This document shows positions 35,784-45,122 of a DNA stretch of 64,000 nt, piece by piece (within the stretch, counting starts at the first letter, position 1; each line of letters begins with the position of its first letter). The position numbers and the translations under genes are program-made. A model generated the notes under the pieces. The model was given only the letters and a program-made list of their open reading frames with translations, ran no database searches and had not been told where the DNA came from. Origin of the DNA: Deltaproteobacteria bacterium (lineage in GTDB: Bacteria; UBA10199; GCA-002796325; JACPFF01); contig JACPFF010000015.1 in NCBI GenBank assembly GCA_016183065.1, positions 62,001 through 126,000 of the forward strand. The letters are read 5' to 3'.

Positions 35784-38453
35784 TCAACGCCATTCTTGAA
35801 GTTTTTCTTGAAGAATGGTTCCTGTAGTGGACTCGGTCCACTCCACCCGGATGATCGGTCGACCCCGGGAGAGCTCTTCGTGGACGGTCAATACCCCCAT
35901 GGCTGTGAAGGCGCGAATGGCATTCCGGAAGGTGACTTCAGAAATGGCCTCGGGGTCGCCCAGTCTCCCGAGCCGTAAGAGATGGGTCCCATAGGCCCTC
36001 GCCTCCCGACAGAGTTGTCGGACGTCGAGTGGCGCTTCTGCACACTGCACCGCGGTCTGCAGGAGCACATGGTAGGAGGTGAAATAATTGCGAAGGACGT
36101 TCGCAAAGATCTGCAAGGTGTCGAGCGACTGGGGGATGACCTCAATCCCTGATATGATGGGATCGGTCGCAAGGTCGGTTTCGTGCCTCAGGGTAATCAT
36201 CCCACGCTCCACCAAGTAATTGAGATCTCTTTTGAGATGCGGTCGTAATTCCCTGTGCGTGGCGAAGACAAACTCCTCCCGAAAGAGGCTCTGACAGAGA
36301 CGAAAGTCCTCCTCAAAGGCGGCGAGTGAGACCGCACGACTGGCGCCAGGGCGGGCACTCGCCTTGAGCACGGTCGCTATGGTGCTGATCGTCACCAGGT
36401 AATGGATCATGGTGTTTTTGCTCAAGTCGAGGGCCGGTCGATGACGATGGTCGAGCAGATAGTAGATCGGTTCGAACTGATCATGATAGTCAAGGAGCCG
36501 TTGTCGGCGGAGCTGCACGAGGACTTCGTCGATGGTCTGCTCCGGGTCGCGTTCGAGACGCTTTGTGCATTCCACCGTCCGCCACCGGAGATAGTCGAGG
36601 AGGCCATGGACTGCTGCGGTAATCTCCTGCCGTGTAATCGCGGGCCTCTGAGAGAGGAGGAGTGCCGTGGCCGTCAATGCCATGGGGGTCACGAGGATCC
36701 CGCGATTGATCTGTCGCATCAGGGTCGTGGCCAGATGTTGCGTGACCGCGCGGTGGTCATGATCCGCAAGGTCGGTGGCCTTGATCGATGGCCCCACGAC
36801 CTCCTGCAGCACGGTGTGGTAGCGCACGGGTTCACCGAACGTGAGGTAAATCCGCCCATACCGATGCCTGAGGTGTCGGCCCAGTCGGATCATTTCCCAG
36901 AACGATTCGCGTTTCTTCTGGTCGCCGGCAATTTCCGACAAATAGGCCCGCTCTTCCGCCACTTGATCATAGGTCAGCGACACGGGAATGTAGCGGAGAT
37001 CGGTCAGCACGCCACGCCGCAGGGTCTCCCCCATCATGGAAAGGATGCCCATCCGGGGCATCAGGGGTTTTCCCGTTCGGGACCGTCCTCCCTCGATAAA
37101 AAATTCGACCACACTCCCTTCACGCAACAGGAGGGTGAGATAGGCGGAAAAAACGGCACGATAGAGGGGGTTGCCGCGAAAAGAGCGACGGACGAAAAAG
37201 GCCCCGCAGCGGCGCGCAATCTGTCCAAAGGGCCAGAAGGCGAGGTTCATGCCTCCGGCCACATAGGGGAGAGCCAGCTGATGTTGATAGAGAAAGGTCG
37301 AGAGGAGCATATAATCGACATGACTGCGGTGGTTGGGGACAAGGACGATCGGTCCCTCGGCCATGGCCGTGCGAAGGGTTTCCAGGGAGCGTGGATCATG
37401 CTCGATCCCGTCAAACATGAGCCGGAAGATCCACCGGACGATCTTGCCGACGATTTCGACGTACCGATAATTGACGTCTGCAGCAATTTCCCCGACATAT
37501 CGACGGGCAAGGAGTTGGAGGTCGTCGACCGATCGCTGCTGCTCCTGGGCGATTGTGTAGAGAGCCCGCTGGAGTTGGGGGTCTTCCAGCGTCTGTTCGA
37601 TCATCCAGCGTCGCGGTTTCAGTCGGGGTCCGGCAATCGCCTTTCGTTCGCAAAAGAAACGATGGAGAAGCTGGTCACGCAAAAGTTGTGCCCGCGCTCC
37701 TTGATCGCCCTCCGGGTGGCGTGCCAGAAAATCGGTCAGGAGGATCGGTTCGCCACATTGGACCAGGGTGCGCGTCTTGTAATTGCGGAGGAAGAGGAGG
37801 CACTTGCGTAATCGCCCCGGTGTGATCCGGTCTCCAAAGAGGAGGTCGAAGAGGGACTTGGCGCTCTTTTCGGGCCGTCGGTCCCAGAGAAACTGGATCG
37901 GCACGACCGTACACGGGGAAGCGATGGTCCCGGCGGCAGTCAGAACGGCCTCAAGCGGGTCGGAGCGGCTGCTCTCCCAAAAGCGGTCATCGTAGAGTCG
38001 CGAGGTCCGGATGCGAAGCAGCACCGCATGCCCCTGGGTGATGAGCTGCTGGAGGTGGCCACTCGTCACTGGATGGGGGATGGACTGCCGTTGCAGCCAC
38101 TGCCGACAGCGTTGCCACCATTGCGCACGATACGGCCGCCAGCGCTGCCAATGGGTGGTATGGACATTCGGGGCGTAGGCCGTGAGCGGCAGGCGGTGTT
38201 CGAGAAACAACCAGTTGAAATAGTGATACTCGAAGGGACCGAGCAGCGGGGTCACAAAGATGAGGGGTCCTTGAGCCGCACGCGTTCGGAGCTCTTCCAT
38301 GGCATACCCCGTGATGGTGATCTCACGGAAAAATGGGGCGATCAGCCGGTGGTGGAGCGGCGAGAGGGCGGGTGCCATGGCCGATGTATACGGATCGTGG
38401 TCTGGCATGGCGGGGGGGACTGCCGGAAAGAGGCGCAATGTCGGTTGGGTCAT
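35784..38453 (-). CDS. plsB: Glycerol-3-phosphate 1-O-acyltransferase PlsB
   Basis: Inner-membrane enzyme adding the first acyl chain to glycerol-3-phosphate. The 889-residue protein has the catalytic acyltransferase centre NHRSHVDYM (His375, Asp380), GAFFVRRSFRGN, FIEGGRSRTGK and YIPVSLTYDQ, plus a long helical C-terminal half as in gammaproteobacterial PlsB. The N-terminal ~280 residues contain a second, diverged acyltransferase-like region (FVTPLLGPFEYHYFN, VVPIQFLWDRRPEKS). The ATG lacks a clear Shine-Dalgarno and an in-frame ATG lies 15 codons inside. pgsA and plsB face each other across the AT-rich gap. Confidence 0.94.
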   Translation of the reverse strand: MTQPTLRLFPAVPPAMPDHDPYTSAMAPALSPLHHRLIAPFFREITITGYAMEELRTRAAQGPLIFVTPLLGPFEYHYFNWLFLEHRLPLTAYAPNVHTTHWQRWRPYRAQWWQRCRQWLQRQSIPHPVTSGHLQQLITQGHAVLLRIRTSRLYDDRFWESSRSDPLEAVLTAAGTIASPCTVVPIQFLWDRRPEKSAKSLFDLLFGDRITPGRLRKCLLFLRNYKTRTLVQCGEPILLTDFLARHPEGDQGARAQLLRDQLLHRFFCERKAIAGPRLKPRRWMIEQTLEDPQLQRALYTIAQEQQRSVDDLQLLARRYVGEIAADVNYRYVEIVGKIVRWIFRLMFDGIEHDPRSLETLRTAMAEGPIVLVPNHRSHVDYMLLSTFLYQHQLALPYVAGGMNLAFWPFGQIARRCGAFFVRRSFRGNPLYRAVFSAYLTLLLREGSVVEFFIEGGRSRTGKPLMPRMGILSMMGETLRRGVLTDLRYIPVSLTYDQVAEERAYLSEIAGDQKKRESFWEMIRLGRHLRHRYGRIYLTFGEPVRYHTVLQEVVGPSIKATDLADHDHRAVTQHLATTLMRQINRGILVTPMALTATALLLSQRPAITRQEITAAVHGLLDYLRWRTVECTKRLERDPEQTIDEVLVQLRRQRLLDYHDQFEPIYYLLDHRHRPALDLSKNTMIHYLVTISTIATVLKASARPGASRAVSLAAFEEDFRLCQSLFREEFVFATHRELRPHLKRDLNYLVERGMITLRHETDLATDPIISGIEVIPQSLDTLQIFANVLRNYFTSYHVLLQTAVQCAEAPLDVRQLCREARAYGTHLLRLGRLGDPEAISEVTFRNAIRAFTAMGVLTVHEELSRGRPIIRVEWTESTTGTILQEKLQEWR

Positions 38454-38503
38454 GTGGCCATGGTACTGAAGGCGCAGGGCGCTGGCCAGCTGAAAAAGAG
38501 TGA

Positions 38504-40693
38504 CTACTCGCCATTGAGTTGCTTTTCGAGTTTCTTCTTCTCGGCCTCTTTTGCCGCGATCTGCCCCTTGAGATCATCGATCTCGTCGGCGAGTTCCTCG
38601 TTTTTCTCCTCGAGTTGTTCTTCGTCGGAGAGCTCGTTGTAGGCTTGTTCTTTTAATCCGAGTTCCTGTTCAAGGTTGGTAATTTCGTCCTTCAGCGTTG
38701 CCAACTTGTCTTGATCGGAGACATTTTCATCAACCATGGGGGTGAAATCAAAGGGATAGGTCCCGGTAATGGTGTCCCCTTTCACCTCACTCACATCGAC
38801 AGAGGTCCCCGAGGCAATGACCGTATTATTCCCCACCTTGTCGTGGACGTGGGTGATGCCGCCGACCACTTCGACCGGGCTCCCATCGACCAGAATGGGT
38901 GTGCTGGCGGGGATGCCATGCAGTTCGACCACGAGCTGCTCGTAGCCCTCCATGGTCTGTTGGATGAAGACGAGCTGGAGGACGCCATTATGTTCCATCA
39001 GAATGGCATCGGTAAATCCCTCGGGCATGGCAAAATCGAGACTCGACGGGTCGGACCCGGCGCCGGTCAGGACGATCTTCTCGCCAACGATGAAATCTTC
39101 AAGGTCCTCCGAATCATAACTGGCCCAATGGAAACTGTCGTCATCGGCGTTCTGAGTACCCCAGGTCATGAGACTCGTTTCCACGCCCTCGTCATCCGTC
39201 GAGATCTCGAGCTGTTGTTCGAGGACCTCTTTCATCCCACTTGTGCTGAGGGTCGTCTGTCCCAATTCATCGAGAGGAATCCCGAGCGAGTCCAGATAGG
39301 TCTTCGGGGCGAGAATCACGTCATTCCCGACGGTATCGAAGATCCCCATCGATGTCCCACCGGTCAACGTGACCTGGCTGAAGTCGATCATGTTCGTCTC
39401 GCCATTGCCATAAAAGTTGAGTGTCAATGCCTGGTCGGGATCAAAAAAGCCGTTGATCTTGATGCGCAGCGTCCGTGGGGTGCCATTGGCATCAAAGCCG
39501 ACCATGGTGATGATGAGCGCATTGCCACTGCTGGCCGGCTCCGCGCTCGCCATGGTGTAGCCCTTCGGCATATCGATCGAGAGCGTGCCGTTGGTGACAT
39601 CATCGGCGTCGATCACGAGGGTGCCACTCTTGTAATCGCTCTGGGAGAGATCCACACCGGTGATAAATGAGGAAGGTGGCGGGGTCTCCAGGATCTCGGT
39701 CGCCCCGGGATTTTCATGTTCCGAGACTGCATCGCCGGCGGAGTTGACGACCTTGTCCTGACTGCCGCCACCGGCACGGATGATGTCGATCCCCGCACCG
39801 CCGTCGATCGTGTCATTGCCGTCGTCGCTCCCAAAGCCGATGGCGCCATTTTCGTTGAAGCCATCGCCGAAGAGACGGTCCTTACCTGCGCCGCCGTAGA
39901 TCTTGTCGTTGCCCGCACCACCGACGAGGACATCGTTCCCCTGTGAACCGAGAATGACGTCATTGCCTTGACCACCGAAGACCACAATGCCCCCTGGTTC
40001 ACCAAAGGGCGTGCCCCAATTACCATCGCTGACGCGGGCCAGGAGGTGATTGTCGGAGACCAGTTTTTGCGCCTTGTCCGCGCCATAGATGTAGAACATC
40101 TCCGGCCGGACCGCCATGTTCTTGAGGACGTAAACCTCCTTGGTGCCATCGGTCTTGACGACCTGCACATGGATGTCTTTCCCCACGGTCATGGTGTTCA
40201 CTTCTGCAATCGAATCATCGGCCACAAAGGCCAGGGCATTCGAGGTGGCGGGATTGTTCGGATCGTAGCCACTGTTTTCGAGCATGATCGTCCCGGCATA
40301 GGTCCCGCTCATGGCATGCGGGACCCCGGCATCCACGGGATAGGTCTCGAGGGCACCACTCATGTCGTTCCATCCGACCGACATCTGCGCGAGTTCCTCT
40401 TTCACCGCATCAAAATCGACGTCCGTGCCATCGGGATATTTGCCGGTTTTGACAAAGGTCTCGTAGTTGTCCACGAGGGCCTGTTCTGCCTCGAAGAGTG
40501 CCATGGTCTCGGCATATTTGGCCTGGTCTTCCATGGAGAGATACGCGGAAAATTCCCCCGCGTTCTCGAACTCCTTTTTTTGCAGTTCGAGGTCCTGCTT
40601 GAGCTGCTCCAGGGTCAACTGTTCCTCTTGCGAGAGGACGTTGCTCTCCGTCTTTGGTGCTGCTCCGGCCTTGGCGATCCCTTTGATACTCAT
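38504..40693 (-). CDS. RTX-type calcium-binding repeat protein
   Basis: A 729-residue protein without a Sec signal. Residues ~1-100 and ~660-729 are charged helices or coiled coil (LTLEQLKQDLELQKKEFEN; IAAKEAEKKKLEKQLNGE). Residues ~240-308 carry RTX nonapeptides (GGQGNDVILGSQGNDVLVG and following units), which fold as a calcium-binding beta-roll in type I secreted proteins. The remainder is beta-rich and acidic. A GGGAG ribosome binding site precedes the ATG, which overlaps the stop of the upstream large gene (ATGA). Secretion is likely; no transporter is nearby. Function unknown. Confidence 0.85.
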   Translation of the reverse strand: MSIKGIAKAGAAPKTESNVLSQEEQLTLEQLKQDLELQKKEFENAGEFSAYLSMEDQAKYAETMALFEAEQALVDNYETFVKTGKYPDGTDVDFDAVKEELAQMSVGWNDMSGALETYPVDAGVPHAMSGTYAGTIMLENSGYDPNNPATSNALAFVADDSIAEVNTMTVGKDIHVQVVKTDGTKEVYVLKNMAVRPEMFYIYGADKAQKLVSDNHLLARVSDGNWGTPFGEPGGIVVFGGQGNDVILGSQGNDVLVGGAGNDKIYGGAGKDRLFGDGFNENGAIGFGSDDGNDTIDGGAGIDIIRAGGGSQDKVVNSAGDAVSEHENPGATEILETPPPSSFITGVDLSQSDYKSGTLVIDADDVTNGTLSIDMPKGYTMASAEPASSGNALIITMVGFDANGTPRTLRIKINGFFDPDQALTLNFYGNGETNMIDFSQVTLTGGTSMGIFDTVGNDVILAPKTYLDSLGIPLDELGQTTLSTSGMKEVLEQQLEISTDDEGVETSLMTWGTQNADDDSFHWASYDSEDLEDFIVGEKIVLTGAGSDPSSLDFAMPEGFTDAILMEHNGVLQLVFIQQTMEGYEQLVVELHGIPASTPILVDGSPVEVVGGITHVHDKVGNNTVIASGTSVDVSEVKGDTITGTYPFDFTPMVDENVSDQDKLATLKDEITNLEQELGLKEQAYNELSDEEQLEEKNEELADEIDDLKGQIAAKEAEKKKLEKQLNGE

Positions 40694-43125
40694 ACCGTAC
40701 TCCCGGATGTGTCACCCGCTTCGAATTCTTTTTCGAGCAGGGCCTCTTCCCCCTCGAGGCTTTCGTCCATTGGGACGGATATGCCAAAGACATTGCGATA
40801 TTCATCGAAGAAGGCCGTGATGTTATTTTGTGTCTCCTGATAGACCGGGCCGTATTCGTTCCAGGCCTCTTGTTCAAGGAGGTCGCCCTCTGCCACCAGG
40901 GTCGGGTCTTTGTTGATCTCCTCCAGGAGTGCATTGCGCGCATCGGTATAGGCGTCGACCATCTCCTGGTCGGAATTGGCACTCTCGCCGCTATAGCCGG
41001 TCGGGAGATCATAGACCCCTTCGGTCACGGTAAACTGCAGGTCGCCGCCGGAGATCTTGTATTCATCGTCGTTATACATCCGTTCATTCGAGGCATTATC
41101 GCCGACGTACTCATCGGCTTCGTCTGTCCCCACCTTGGTCTTGATCGTCCCACCGATCACTTCAATGTCATCGCCCGGTTTCCCCGGTTCGGTCGGATTG
41201 TCGATCATGGTGAGGCCTTCCGGGGTATCGTTTTCCACATACACGCCGGGATTCTCCAGATATCCCTTGGTGGTGCCGCGCTTGCCGTCAGACTCATCGA
41301 GATATCGTCCCTCAATCTTGCCCAAGGTATGGATGTAGTTTTCATCCCCTTTGCCACCGTTCGTGATCGTCACGTGGGTGACATTGCGGAGGTGCTTGTT
41401 CCCATCGTGTGCAAACACCGCTGTATGGGCATTGCCCGACCCGTTCACAATCGTCGTATACGCGGGATCACCCTTGGTGATGTCGAACTGCTCCTTCGGG
41501 GGGATATCGATGATGCTATTATATTTATCGACATCAATAACCCCATCGATACCGGCAATAATGGGGCCATTGCGGTTGATGACGTCGGCACTTTCTTTCC
41601 AATAGCCATCTTCTGTTAATGTCGGGCCGACATAGCGACCGCCATCGCCAAAAAAATGTCCGAGCGCGTCGCTGTAGCTCCCGCCTGGTGTATTGAAATA
41701 TCCCTGATTGGTCGTCGAGAAGAACCCGCTATCGACCGTGAGATGAATGGGGCTCCGGAGCATCCGGTTGGGATCATCTTTGCTCCCCCCAATATCGTAT
41801 CCGCTCGTCAGGGCGATGGACAATGAAGAGGCGTAGACTTCGTCATTGACCGTTCCCCCGCTCGGACTGGGATGTTTGAGCGGCTCGAGATACTGCTGGT
41901 TGCTGGGCGTGATGGTGGCACTGCCGATCTGCATCTTGAAGAGCTGGTTCCCGTCGGCATCATTGAAGATCAGCAGATGGTCGGCCCCGAGTTCGATCGC
42001 ATCGTTTCCTGGCGCGGTATATTTTTTCGACGTGAGGACAACGTCCGCGACCTGTATCTGCATATAGCGGTCGCGGATCTCCTCGGGCGGGGCCGCGAGC
42101 TCGCCGTTTTCCATCCCCCCGGTGTAGACGACATACCGTTCGTCGACGATTTTTGGGGTCCCATCGGCATAGGTCTCGACCCAGAAGGAATTCGGGATCG
42201 GAATCGTGAGAGATGTTTTGAAGGTGTTCGTTGACCCTTCATACGTGTCGACCCATTGAGAGGGCGCGTTTCCCGTGGCATTGACAAACAGGTCAACACC
42301 TTCCTCAGCATTCGCTGGTGTGGTCTCAAAATTTTTCACACCGGAAGCGCTTAAATCCCAGACGAAATTCGGATTCATGGCATTGCCTTCAAGAAATTCT
42401 CCCGTCACTGAGTCAAACCGGACTGGCTGCATCGTGCTCTTATTGAGCATGGCGTATTCATCCGTCCCCTGTTCGGTCAGTCGGGTGCCGATGAGATACG
42501 AGGAGGTCATGGGATTGCCAATAATTCCGTCATTGTTCACGTCGTAGTAGTCGATCTGGGATTCCGGGACGCCGTGGTCATTGCCATATTTGAGGCCATA
42601 TTCTTTGGCACGCTCGATCTCGATGGCATAGAGCTTGAGCTGTTCGAGTCGGACCTGCTTCACTTCGGCAATGGCGATGTCGATATTGAGGATTGCCTTT
42701 ATGAGCGAATCAAGGGTCTTGACCTCATCCGGCGTGATGGTCCCCTGATGGAGGCGTTCTTCGAGGGCAATTTTTTCGCTCAGATAAATGATCCGGAGGT
42801 CTTCATACTGCTGGAGCACGGTGCCGTCGGCGAACGTGTTCCCCGTAGGGTCCGCCGATTTGCGCAACTCGGCGACCGTGGGGACGCGATAGTCAGGCGC
42901 CATCCCTTGCGAGGCCGCAATAGCCGCATGGAGGGCACCCAAGGGACCGGTGTTCGGATTCTCCACCGGCGGGACGGTCTCGGACGCGACAAATTGAAAC
43001 ATATCTTCCACCGGATCCACCGGGGTGTCGGCGGCGGTGGACCCCCCACCCAGCGGGAGGGTCTCAGTCCCTTTTGCCGAGGCGGGTGAGAGTAGAGAAA
43101 CGGCCTTGAGTGGCTTGATCTCCAT
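40690..43125 (-). CDS. Large uncharacterised protein of the RTX operon
   Basis: Unrecognised 811-residue acidic protein lacking a Sec signal. Residues ~100-190 form a helical, coiled-coil-like block (EDLRIIYLSEKIALEERL, IDIAIAEVKQVRLEQLKLYA). It is followed by an EF-hand-like loop DVNNDGIIG and a long beta-rich part with several Asp/Gly-rich turns (ADHLLIFNDADGNQLFKMQI, AFVHDGNKHL-like). The ATG at 43125 follows TGGAG; an in-frame ATG at 43173 has no ribosome binding site. It overlaps the RTX gene by 4 bases, so the two large proteins are made together and are probably exported partners (inference). Confidence 0.75.
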   Translation of the reverse strand: MEIKPLKAVSLLSPASAKGTETLPLGGGSTAADTPVDPVEDMFQFVASETVPPVENPNTGPLGALHAAIAASQGMAPDYRVPTVAELRKSADPTGNTFADGTVLQQYEDLRIIYLSEKIALEERLHQGTITPDEVKTLDSLIKAILNIDIAIAEVKQVRLEQLKLYAIEIERAKEYGLKYGNDHGVPESQIDYYDVNNDGIIGNPMTSSYLIGTRLTEQGTDEYAMLNKSTMQPVRFDSVTGEFLEGNAMNPNFVWDLSASGVKNFETTPANAEEGVDLFVNATGNAPSQWVDTYEGSTNTFKTSLTIPIPNSFWVETYADGTPKIVDERYVVYTGGMENGELAAPPEEIRDRYMQIQVADVVLTSKKYTAPGNDAIELGADHLLIFNDADGNQLFKMQIGSATITPSNQQYLEPLKHPSPSGGTVNDEVYASSLSIALTSGYDIGGSKDDPNRMLRSPIHLTVDSGFFSTTNQGYFNTPGGSYSDALGHFFGDGGRYVGPTLTEDGYWKESADVINRNGPIIAGIDGVIDVDKYNSIIDIPPKEQFDITKGDPAYTTIVNGSGNAHTAVFAHDGNKHLRNVTHVTITNGGKGDENYIHTLGKIEGRYLDESDGKRGTTKGYLENPGVYVENDTPEGLTMIDNPTEPGKPGDDIEVIGGTIKTKVGTDEADEYVGDNASNERMYNDDEYKISGGDLQFTVTEGVYDLPTGYSGESANSDQEMVDAYTDARNALLEEINKDPTLVAEGDLLEQEAWNEYGPVYQETQNNITAFFDEYRNVFGISVPMDESLEGEEALLEKEFEAGDTSGSTV

Positions 43126-43296
43126 CGCGACTCCAGAAGGAGCAATTTCCTTGCCAAGATGAAAGGGGAGCATCAGAAATAGTGTATTCTATATGACTGA
43201 AATTATTGATGAAATTTGTCGAATATTCCAGTCGACGTCTGTCGCAACATCTGCAGGAGGGGGTATTCGCTCCATCATGGGACCCAAAGTCCCAGG

Positions 43297-43482
43297 TTAG
43301 GGTCTGACCGGAAATACCTGTTCTGTTTTGGCGCTCAGCTTGGGGCCAGATTTGCCCGATCTGAGAGAGCAAAACCGGAGGCATAGCCGGGCTATGTTGA
43401 GGATTTTGCGAGTGAAGATCGGGAAAAGATGGTCCCAAGATGAGATGCCAAAATGAATAGGTATTTCCGGTCAGACCCTTAA
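43297..43482. repeat. Palindromic MITE-like element, about 186 bp
   Basis: The two ends match as an inverted repeat: GGGTCTGACCGGAAATACCT at 43300-43319 and its complement at about 43460-43479. Homology continues inward with mismatches to a central CATAGCC-G-GGCTATG at 43382-43396, so the whole element can fold into one long hairpin. It is bounded by TTA on the left and TTAA on the right and supplies the stop codon of the 208-residue gene. No transposase is encoded. It resembles non-autonomous palindromic elements such as MITEs or REP relatives. Confidence 0.8.
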
Positions 43483-44105
43483 GAGGGGATTTTGTACAGC
43501 GTCCGATGCTCGTGGACCTTGCCGATTTCGGCGTCTAATCGGAGGAGGGCATCTTTCAGGAGTCCCAACATATCGCGGGCATATTCCGTCGTGGCATAAT
43601 TGCTCCCCTGCAGCTGCCCCTGATATTCGGTGATCAGCGCTCTCAGTTCGTCGCGGCGGATCCGGTAATGGTCCTCGATATCGCGCAGGAGCGAAGGACG
43701 CTGTTTGGCATCTTTCCAGGCATCTTCTGAAAATTGCATGAGATCGCGAAAGAGAGGGACAGCGGGGAGTGCGGCCTCACTCGAGAGGCCAGGGCGTTCC
43801 ACCGTCGCACGGATCCCCTGAAACGTCTCGAGCATCGTCTGGCCCGTCCCGTTCTGCAGGAGCTTCATCTTTGCCTCGTAGAGCGACAGCGCATTGCTCA
43901 GTTCAGAGAAGGCGGCATGATCCGGTTCCAGTGCGGCAGTCCCACCGGCAACAGCGGTGGCCTTGGGCCAAAACCCTCCATCGACCATGAAGTGATCCCC
44001 CGGCACGGCAGTCTCATGCGCGGGAGAGGCCGTGTCAGGCGCGCCAGCCGGCGGGAAGAGGAGCTGACTCCCCTTCGGCTTGCCGATCGAGGGGTCAAAG
44101 CTCAT
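43479..44105 (-). CDS. Uncharacterised 208-residue protein, RTX operon
   Basis: Unrecognised. The first ~70 residues are low-complexity and rich in Pro/Ala/Gly; from about 75 the protein is predicted to be helical (FSELSNALSLYEAKMKLLQN, RDIEDHYRIRRDELRALITE, DMLGLLKDALLRLDAEIGK). There is no signal peptide or membrane segment. The start overlaps the upstream 91-residue gene (ATGA), and its stop codon lies at the edge of the palindromic element, so the element may have trimmed or replaced the original end. Confidence 0.7.
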   Translation of the reverse strand: MSFDPSIGKPKGSQLLFPPAGAPDTASPAHETAVPGDHFMVDGGFWPKATAVAGGTAALEPDHAAFSELSNALSLYEAKMKLLQNGTGQTMLETFQGIRATVERPGLSSEAALPAVPLFRDLMQFSEDAWKDAKQRPSLLRDIEDHYRIRRDELRALITEYQGQLQGSNYATTEYARDMLGLLKDALLRLDAEIGKVHEHRTLYKIPS

Positions 44106-44377
44106 TCGAGTCCCCCTCCCTCTGCGAGCAGTGCCGTGAGAAGGCCTTGGGCCTCCTGGAGGGCAGCCTTGAGGGCCTCCCCCTCGCCCCCGATGGCTGT
44201 TTTTCGTTCGAGGATCTCCAAGATCTTGGCCTGCGACTTAAACTGGCACAGGAGGGTCTCCGGGTCGTATGCACGGTCCTCCTCTGGTTGGGGCGCAGGC
44301 GCGGTCTCCGCTGTCGCCCCCCCATAGGGGGTATTCGACAATGGACGCCGATCGATGTGGGCGATCTCTCTTCCCAT
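44102..44377 (-). CDS. Uncharacterised 91-residue protein, first gene of the RTX operon
   Basis: Unrecognised small protein. The first ~40 residues are polar and Pro/Ala-rich; the rest is one or two amphipathic helices (CQFKSQAKILEILERKTAIG, ALKAALQEAQGLLTALLAEG). GAGGG precedes the ATG. An AT-rich stretch at about 44400-44470 upstream probably holds the operon promoter (possible -10 TATAGA on the minus strand). Size and helicity would suit a chaperone or subunit of the larger operon proteins, but this is speculation. Confidence 0.65.
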   Translation of the reverse strand: MGREIAHIDRRPLSNTPYGGATAETAPAPQPEEDRAYDPETLLCQFKSQAKILEILERKTAIGGEGEALKAALQEAQGLLTALLAEGGGLE

Positions 44378-44513
44378 ATGCCCTCAGAGAGTGAGCAAGA
44401 AAAGTGCCAAACCTGTTTGGAGGGGCAAAATTGTATCTATAGAGTATTATTGTGTTTTTTAACTATTTTTCCTGAACGAGCGATGGGCAATGAGGAGAAA
44501 ATTCCCGGCAACC

Positions 44514-45122
44514 CTATGGTTTGGGGCCTCTTTTCCCCAGCGATGCCCCCACAGTTTCGAGGTGCTGACAGATCTCTCCAAGGCGGAGGGTGAGTGGATC
44601 GTGTGGCCCACGGCCCAGCGTGTTCGGATCGTGCAGGATCGTATCGAGTGCACGGAGCATACGATGCCCAAGCACAACGGCCGGCGCGGTTTCCGCAGGA
44701 GAGTGGAGATGCCGACTCTTGCGTTGACGCAAGAGCTGTGTGATGACGGGAACCAGTTTTTGCAGGGTGTCGGGGGTCTTGACGAGGTATTCATCGGCAC
44801 CGCATTTGATGGCATCCGCGGCCGAAGCGGGATCGCCACTCCGCGAGAGGACCAGGATCGGCGTGCGTCCTGCAGCCATGCGGAGTTGTGGGAGTTCATC
44901 GAGGATCGGTCGCCCGCCCAGATAGAAGCTCGTCATGAAGAGGGCCGGTCGCAATCTCTGCAGGGCCTCGATGGCTTCATCGGGGGTATAGACCCGCTGT
45001 ACGATGAACTCCGGATGTTCTGCGGTCATAGCGCGGCGCACCAGCTGCGCATGGTCGTCATTCTCTTCCAGATAGAGGATCCGGGGTGGCACCGGTTTTT
45101 TCCCCGCAGCGTCTCCGATCAT
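44514..45122 (-). CDS. Response-regulator-like protein with a degenerate receiver domain
   Basis: A 202-residue protein. Residues ~14-135 have the CheY fold pattern: acidic cluster [37 protein letters not shown] with the conserved Lys. The position of the phosphorylated Asp reads [11 protein letters not shown], with Ser65 where Asp is expected. It is therefore probably a pseudo-receiver working without phosphorylation. The ~60-residue tail is helical with no recognised output domain. Its start overlaps the metK stop by 4 bases, so it is made with MetK. Confidence 0.85.
   Translation of the reverse strand: MIGDAAGKKPVPPRILYLEENDDHAQLVRRAMTAEHPEFIVQRVYTPDEAIEALQRLRPALFMTSFYLGGRPILDELPQLRMAAGRTPILVLSRSGDPASAADAIKCGADEYLVKTPDTLQKLVPVITQLLRQRKSRHLHSPAETAPAVVLGHRMLRALDTILHDPNTLGRGPHDPLTLRLGEICQHLETVGASLGKRGPKP

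Noticed and set aside
35791-35821. Inverted repeat CCATTCTT...AAGAATGG as a terminator
   Set aside because: It falls within the last codons of plsB, has a weak AT-rich stem and a long loop, and no T-run follows on the minus strand.
36402-37811. 469-codon open frame on the plus strand
   Set aside because: It is antisense to the catalytic region of plsB and has no domain pattern.
43254-43300. Attachment site or CIRCE-like repeat upstream of the 811-residue gene (GGGACCCAAAGTCCC)
   Set aside because: The small palindrome is short and occurs once; no integrase or heat-shock gene is associated.
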